The notes under the pieces were generated by a model. That model was not told the DNA's origin and searched no databases. It saw only the letters and a list, made by a program, of their open reading frames with translations. The position numbers were made by a program, and so were the translations under genes. Positions 60,399-64,000 of a stretch of 64,000 nt of DNA are shown one piece after another. Origin of the DNA: Lepus europaeus. Lineage: Eukaryota > Chordata > Mammalia > Lagomorpha > Leporidae. Location: positions 81,545,179 to 81,609,178 of the forward strand of contig NC_084840.1 of the NCBI RefSeq assembly GCF_033115175.1, in the 5' to 3' direction. The stretch's first letter is position 1. Each line of letters opens with the position of its first letter.

Positions 60399-60516
60399 CA
60401 TGAAGTTCTTAAGAAATGTTCACAGTGAAAACATGCACGTTTATTTTTTAAACTTTTGCACTCTAACTCACTTATTAAGTCCATTTTTGTGCAAAATTTT
60501 AAAAGTATCTTCACTT

Positions 60517-60841
60517 TTTTTTTTTGACAGGCAGCGTGGATAGTGAGAGAGAGAGACAGAGAGAAAGGTCTTCCTTTTTGCCGTTGGTTCACCCTCCAAT
60601 GGCCGCTGCGGCCGGCACATCATGCTGATCCGAAGCCAGGAGCCAGGTGCTTCTCCTGGTCTTCCATGGAGTGCAGGGCTCAAGCACTTGGGCCATCCTC
60701 CACTGCCTTCCCGGGCCATAGCAGAGAGCTGGCCTGGAAGAGGGGCAACCAGGATAGAATCCGTCGCCCCAACCAGGACTAGAACCCGGTGTGCCGGTGC
60801 TGCAAGGCGGAGGATTAGCCTGTTAAGCCACGGCACCGGCC
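60517..60841 (-). mobile_element. Young CSINE, antisense
   Basis: TTTTTTTTTGACAGGCAGCGTGGA tail, full core, and reversed head CCACGGCACCGGCC. TCACTT at 60511-60516 and 60842-60847 is a short target duplication; the T-rich tail may hide more of it. Confidence 0.94.
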
Positions 60842-61059
60842 TCACTTGTTTCTTATAACAGAGTTCACCCACTGAAACTAATAAAATCTGGTGTCCTTCA
60901 TTAGATACCCGAAGTTATGTAACCCCTACCACATCAATTTTAGAATACATTGATCAACTTGAAAAGAGAGCCTATAACACACATGCATCAATCACCCCTT
61001 TATTTGCTCTGTCTCCCCTAGACTTATGCACACACCATTCTGAGATTTGTCTTCAAAGA

Positions 61060-62725
61060 TTTTCCTTTTCTTTCCAAATTTAAATTTTATATAAACAGAG
61101 TTTTCTAATGTGTAGCCATGTGTGGCTGGATTCATTTACTTAGTAAACAATTTTTAATCCTCATCCATGCTTTAGTATATATTAATATTTTGTCAAGTAA
61201 ATTTGTTCTGTAGTAGAAGACTATTATGCTTATGAACTGTCCATTCACCTATTACGAATATTTAAGTTGTTTCAATTTCCATTTTTTAATTTTTAAAAGA
61301 TTTATTTATTTAAAAGAGTTAGAGAGATTGAGAGACAGAGACAGTGAGTGAGAAGCTCCATCTGTTGATTCACTCCCCAGAGGGCTGTGATGTTTGGGAA
61401 GAGGGTAGGCAACTCCAGGATCCAGGAGCTTCATCCAGGTCCCACGTGGGTGATGGGGGCCTACGTTTTGGCCATCTTCTGCAGTTTTCCCCAGGCCATG
61501 AGCAGGGAGCTGGCTTATAAGTGGAAAAACCAGGACACCTGCCAGCACTCATTAGGGATGCCAGTGATGGCAGGCAGTGGCTTTACCTGCTACGCCATGA
61601 TTCCAATGCCCTCTTTGTACTTTTTTGAAACATTCTTTTTCAAGTTGTGTGGAAATACTTTTTCCTTCCTTACCACTGAATTTAATCAAACTCTGAGTTC
61701 ACTGGGCATATTTCCCAATCTTTCCAACTTTTTCTTGCTGCTCTTTCTGTTTAGTTTCTGTTCATCTAACCTCTTTTTTCAGACAAAACACAAAGTTTCC
61801 CTTTTGTCAGTAGGCTTTTCCTCTTGTGAGACTTGAATCTCAAGAGTCCTCACTCTTTCCTGTGCTTGTCATCAAGTTTGTGCAGAATAATTTAGCCCTT
61901 AATACTACATTTGTTTATTTTCATGGCAGATAATCTCTGAATATAATTTTTTCTTGGGGGGCATGATCTATTCTGCCTGTCGTTTTTCCCTCACTTTTCC
62001 TAGTAAAATATTTTAGCTTCACAGTTGTTAGGATAAAATTAAACCCACTATACCATAACAATTTTTTTCTTTAAGACATTAACATAAGCATTATGAATAA
62101 AGCTTCAGGATAACTCTAATACTCTAAATGACTTTTATGCAAATGAATACAAAATTAAAATATTTGACTCCAGTAGAGAATCTATCTATCAAATATTCAT
62201 ATGTTATTCACTGAGGAGAAGAATCTAAATGTACATTCCTTTAATATATAGCCAAAAATGAGATTTAAAATCCCATAGGCCTTTATGTTCTGCCTATAGC
62301 AATTCTCATAGGGAAAATTATAATAACCTTACTCTACCCTCAGATTGCTTGCTAAAGAAGCACAGGAATAATCTGATTTGAGAAACTTGATTTAACCATA
62401 GATTCCAGTATTTGTAGGTGTGGCTTTCACCTGTCTCTGGTGGTCACATAAGATGTTTGCAGCTCAATCTAGGAATCCTCTGTGTGTTGTATTTTAGCCT
62501 TGTTGCCCATGATGTAGAACCAAGAGGCAGTAATCTTTAACTTGTGGGTAAAATAATGCTGTCACTTACTGTAATTAATGAAAGTTTTATGCAGTACTTT
62601 GGACGTCATGTTCCCCATTGGATTCCATTTCCAATGGCGAAAGCAAAGATTTGGTGTGAAATGTGTTTGGGACCAATTTCATTGGCATGCCACCTCTCTA
62701 TGAAATGTTACTGGAGCATGAAATC
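61060..62725 (+). repeat. Right copy (B) of the ancient tandem duplication, first part
   Basis: Counterpart of 50925-52590. It is followed by exon 5, exon 6 and the conserved block at 63908-64000, in the same order as the decayed exon 6 and conserved block of copy A. The + strand frame 61387-61836 crosses a SINE boundary and has no coding support. Confidence 0.75.
61283..61607 (-). mobile_element. CSINE, antisense, private to copy B
   Basis: TTTTTAAAAGATTTATTTATTTAAAAGAG tail, GAGAGACAGAGACAG tract, diverged core, and head end TGCTACGCCATGATTCC. Its insertion point differs from that of the SINE in copy A. Confidence 0.87.
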
Positions 62726-62741
62726 AATAGTAATAAATCTA

Positions 62742-63074
62742 GGCCGGCGCCGTGGCTCACTAGGCTAATCCTCCGCCTTGCGGCGCCGGCACACCGGGTT
62801 CTAGTCCCGGTCCGGGCACCGATCCTGTCCCGGTTGCCCCTCTTCCAAGCCAGCTCTCTGCTGTGGCCAGGGAGTGCAGTGGAGGATGGCCCAAGTCCTT
62901 GGGCCCTGCACCCCATGGGAGACCAGGAGAAGCACCTGGCTCCTGCCATCGGATCAGCGCGGTGTGCCGGCCGCAGCGCGCCTACCGCGGCGGCCATTGG
63001 AGGGTGAACCAACGGCAAAAGGAAGACCTTTCTCTCTGTCTCTCTCTCACTGTCCACTCTGCCTGTCAAAAAAA
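62742..63074 (+). mobile_element. Very young CSINE, sense, perfect 16-bp target duplication
   Basis: Intact head GGCCGGCGCCGTGGCTCACT, B-box GGTTCTAGTCCC, a near-consensus core and an uninterrupted CTGTCAAAAAAAA tail. AATAGTAATAAATCTA is identical at 62726-62741 and 63075-63090. It lies 223 bases before exon 5 in the sense orientation. Confidence 0.97.
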
Positions 63075-63297
63075 AATAGTAATAAATCTAGAGCAGATAG
63101 TAATGTTTTGGATGTGAGGCATATAATCCCTGTTTCAAGAACTCATCTCTGCCATTACAATACAAACATAGTAATGAATAATGTGCAAGTGATGAGATGT
63201 TACTGTGCTCTAATACAATTTCATTGTAAAACCAGATAATGAAGTGATTTTTAAAAGGTACTAATAAAGTTTGTGTTTCTTTATTTCTTCCTTTTAG

Positions 63298-63380
63298 TTC
63301 CAAGAAGCAGAAGCACGACACCAGGAATTTGAAAACAGTGTTGAAAAGTCAAAAGAACATCTGACAATCTGCAATTCAAA
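63298..63380 (+). CDS. Internal exon 5 of the unrecognised gene (coiled coil)
   Basis: The acceptor is strong (TTCTTCCTTTTAG), and the donor is AAA|GTACCA (GT at 63381), weaker than the others. It enters in phase 0, matching exon 4, and leaves two bases over. It encodes 27 full codons, readable as FQEAEARHQEFENSVEKSKE and HLTICNS, with regular hydrophobic spacing typical of a parallel coiled coil. Reading past the donor meets TAA after five more codons (63396), so the exon could also serve as an alternative 3' end, but no clear poly(A) signal follows closely. Confidence 0.77.
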
Positions 63381-63688
63381 GTACCATGCAAAATAATGAG
63401 TCTTTATAAACCATTTAAGATGTAAACTATGATATATAGAGCAGTTTTGATCTAAATACATTTATGTGAAGTGAGGGAAATGTTAGCTTTAAGGTGTATT
63501 AAATGTATACTTTTATATACATATTTAAATATGGTACATTATCCAAAAAACACACCTAAAACTGATACACTGTCACCAATCATTTGCTTGTTAAATTTTT
63601 ATGAACTTTGCTTGTAATATGTTGGTGATTCTTCAGTTATGTGTCTCTTTAGGTTATGTGCGAATAACGATTTTTAATTACATCTTAG

Positions 63689-63782
63689 GCTTGAATGTGA
63701 AAATTCCAAGTTGAAGGAAATAATCAAAAAACAAGAGGGCACAATTGAACATCTTCAGGAAAATCTCACAAGACTAATTTTA
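63689..63782 (+). CDS. Internal exon 6 of the unrecognised gene (coiled coil)
   Basis: The acceptor is ACATCTTAG and the donor is perfect (TTTTA|GTAAGT, GT at 63783). One base completes the codon left by exon 5 (giving Lys). Then 31 codons follow, readable as LECENSKLKEIIKKQEGT and IEHLQENLTRLIL, with strong heptads of Leu/Ile. It leaves phase 0. A decayed copy lies at 55333-55433. Only this copy is open and has both splice sites, so it is probably the functional one. The protein must continue downstream or end in the candidate exon at 63920. Confidence 0.82.
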
Positions 63783-63919
63783 GTAAGTCCATCTCCATGT
63801 CTGCCTTAGCGCATGGAGTTTTTAGTTTCTAATTGAAAATTGTGAGAAAATTTTTGATAATGTGAAAAGCGTCATCAATAAATAATTTAATGTATTCCTA
63901 TGCTCTTCAACATCCTTAG

Positions 63920-63955
63920 GGTGATGCTGCCCCACAGATTAGAAAACAACATTAG
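63920..63955 (+). CDS. Candidate short last exon with stop
   Basis: After a pyrimidine-rich tract, CATCCTTAG gives a good acceptor. In phase 0, matching exon 6, the sequence reads 11 codons (GDAAPQIRKQH) and TAG at 63953-63955. The intron would be only 137 bases. No poly(A) signal is visible before the window ends, and the matching copy A block is open across the same point, so the stop may be new or the acceptor may not be used. Confidence 0.3.
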   Translation, partial: GDAAPQIRKQH

Positions 63956-64000
63956 TTTCAAAGACACATCCATAAGAACCAACATAGCAAGTACAAAACA

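Noticed and set aside
62760..62820. tRNA-like A and B box sequences
   Set aside because: They belong to CSINE heads, found at many places here. The rest of the tRNA cloverleaf and acceptor stem are absent, so these are not tRNA genes.
1..64000. CRISPR array, operon, prophage or toxin-antitoxin structure
   Set aside because: No regularly spaced direct repeats, compact gene clusters or ribosome binding sites are present. All features are those of a mammalian chromosome.

Overview
This is mammalian, almost certainly lagomorph (rabbit/hare) DNA. The diagnostic sign is some two dozen copies of the tRNA-headed C-repeat SINE (CSINE): a GC-rich head with a tRNA-like B box (GGTTCTAGTCC), a conserved middle, a CT-rich tract and a CTGTCAAAA or AAATAAATAAATC tail. 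They are mixed with lagomorph-type L1 elements that share a 3' UTR ending in ATTAAATAAAAGTT. No bacterial, phage, plasmid or CRISPR structure is present. Most of the window (my estimate is well over three quarters) is recognisable L1 or SINE sequence.

The only cellular gene I can support runs on the + strand in the right half. Six short exons (33292-33384, 34152-34280, 39891-40075, 58638-58769, 63298-63380, 63689-63782) have good splice sites, open frames and mutually compatible phases. They encode an internal piece of a Lys/Glu-rich protein that becomes coiled-coil over the last two exons. I do not recognise the gene. Neither its start nor its certain end is in the window. Everything from 1 to 33291 is either its upstream intron sequence or intergenic.

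Layout: 1-9.2 kb, old antisense L1 fragments and SINEs with one sense L1 3' end (6.64-8.60 kb). 9.2-18.4 kb, layered old L1 with nested young L1 and SINE insertions. 18.4-32.1 kb, two long antisense L1 copies, the second split by a head-on sense L1 (25892-27820). 32.1-43.4 kb, exons 1-3 among SINEs and 5'-truncated L1s, including a twin-primed one (40557-40936). 43.4-50.3 kb, a full-length but disabled L1 with a 14-bp target duplication. 50.3-64 kb, exons 4-6 in an anciently tandem-duplicated block: about 50.9-55.7 kb matches about 61.0-64.0 kb. The left copy keeps a decayed version of exon 6.

The most informative points are the phase-coherent unrecognised gene, the tandem duplication with a dead exon copy, an exon 3/exon 4 junction that can be spliced by either a GC-AG or a GT-AG pair 4 bases apart with the frame kept both ways, and an L1 subfamily with a tandemly duplicated 3' UTR segment. 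I saw no evidence of a novel multi-gene system.
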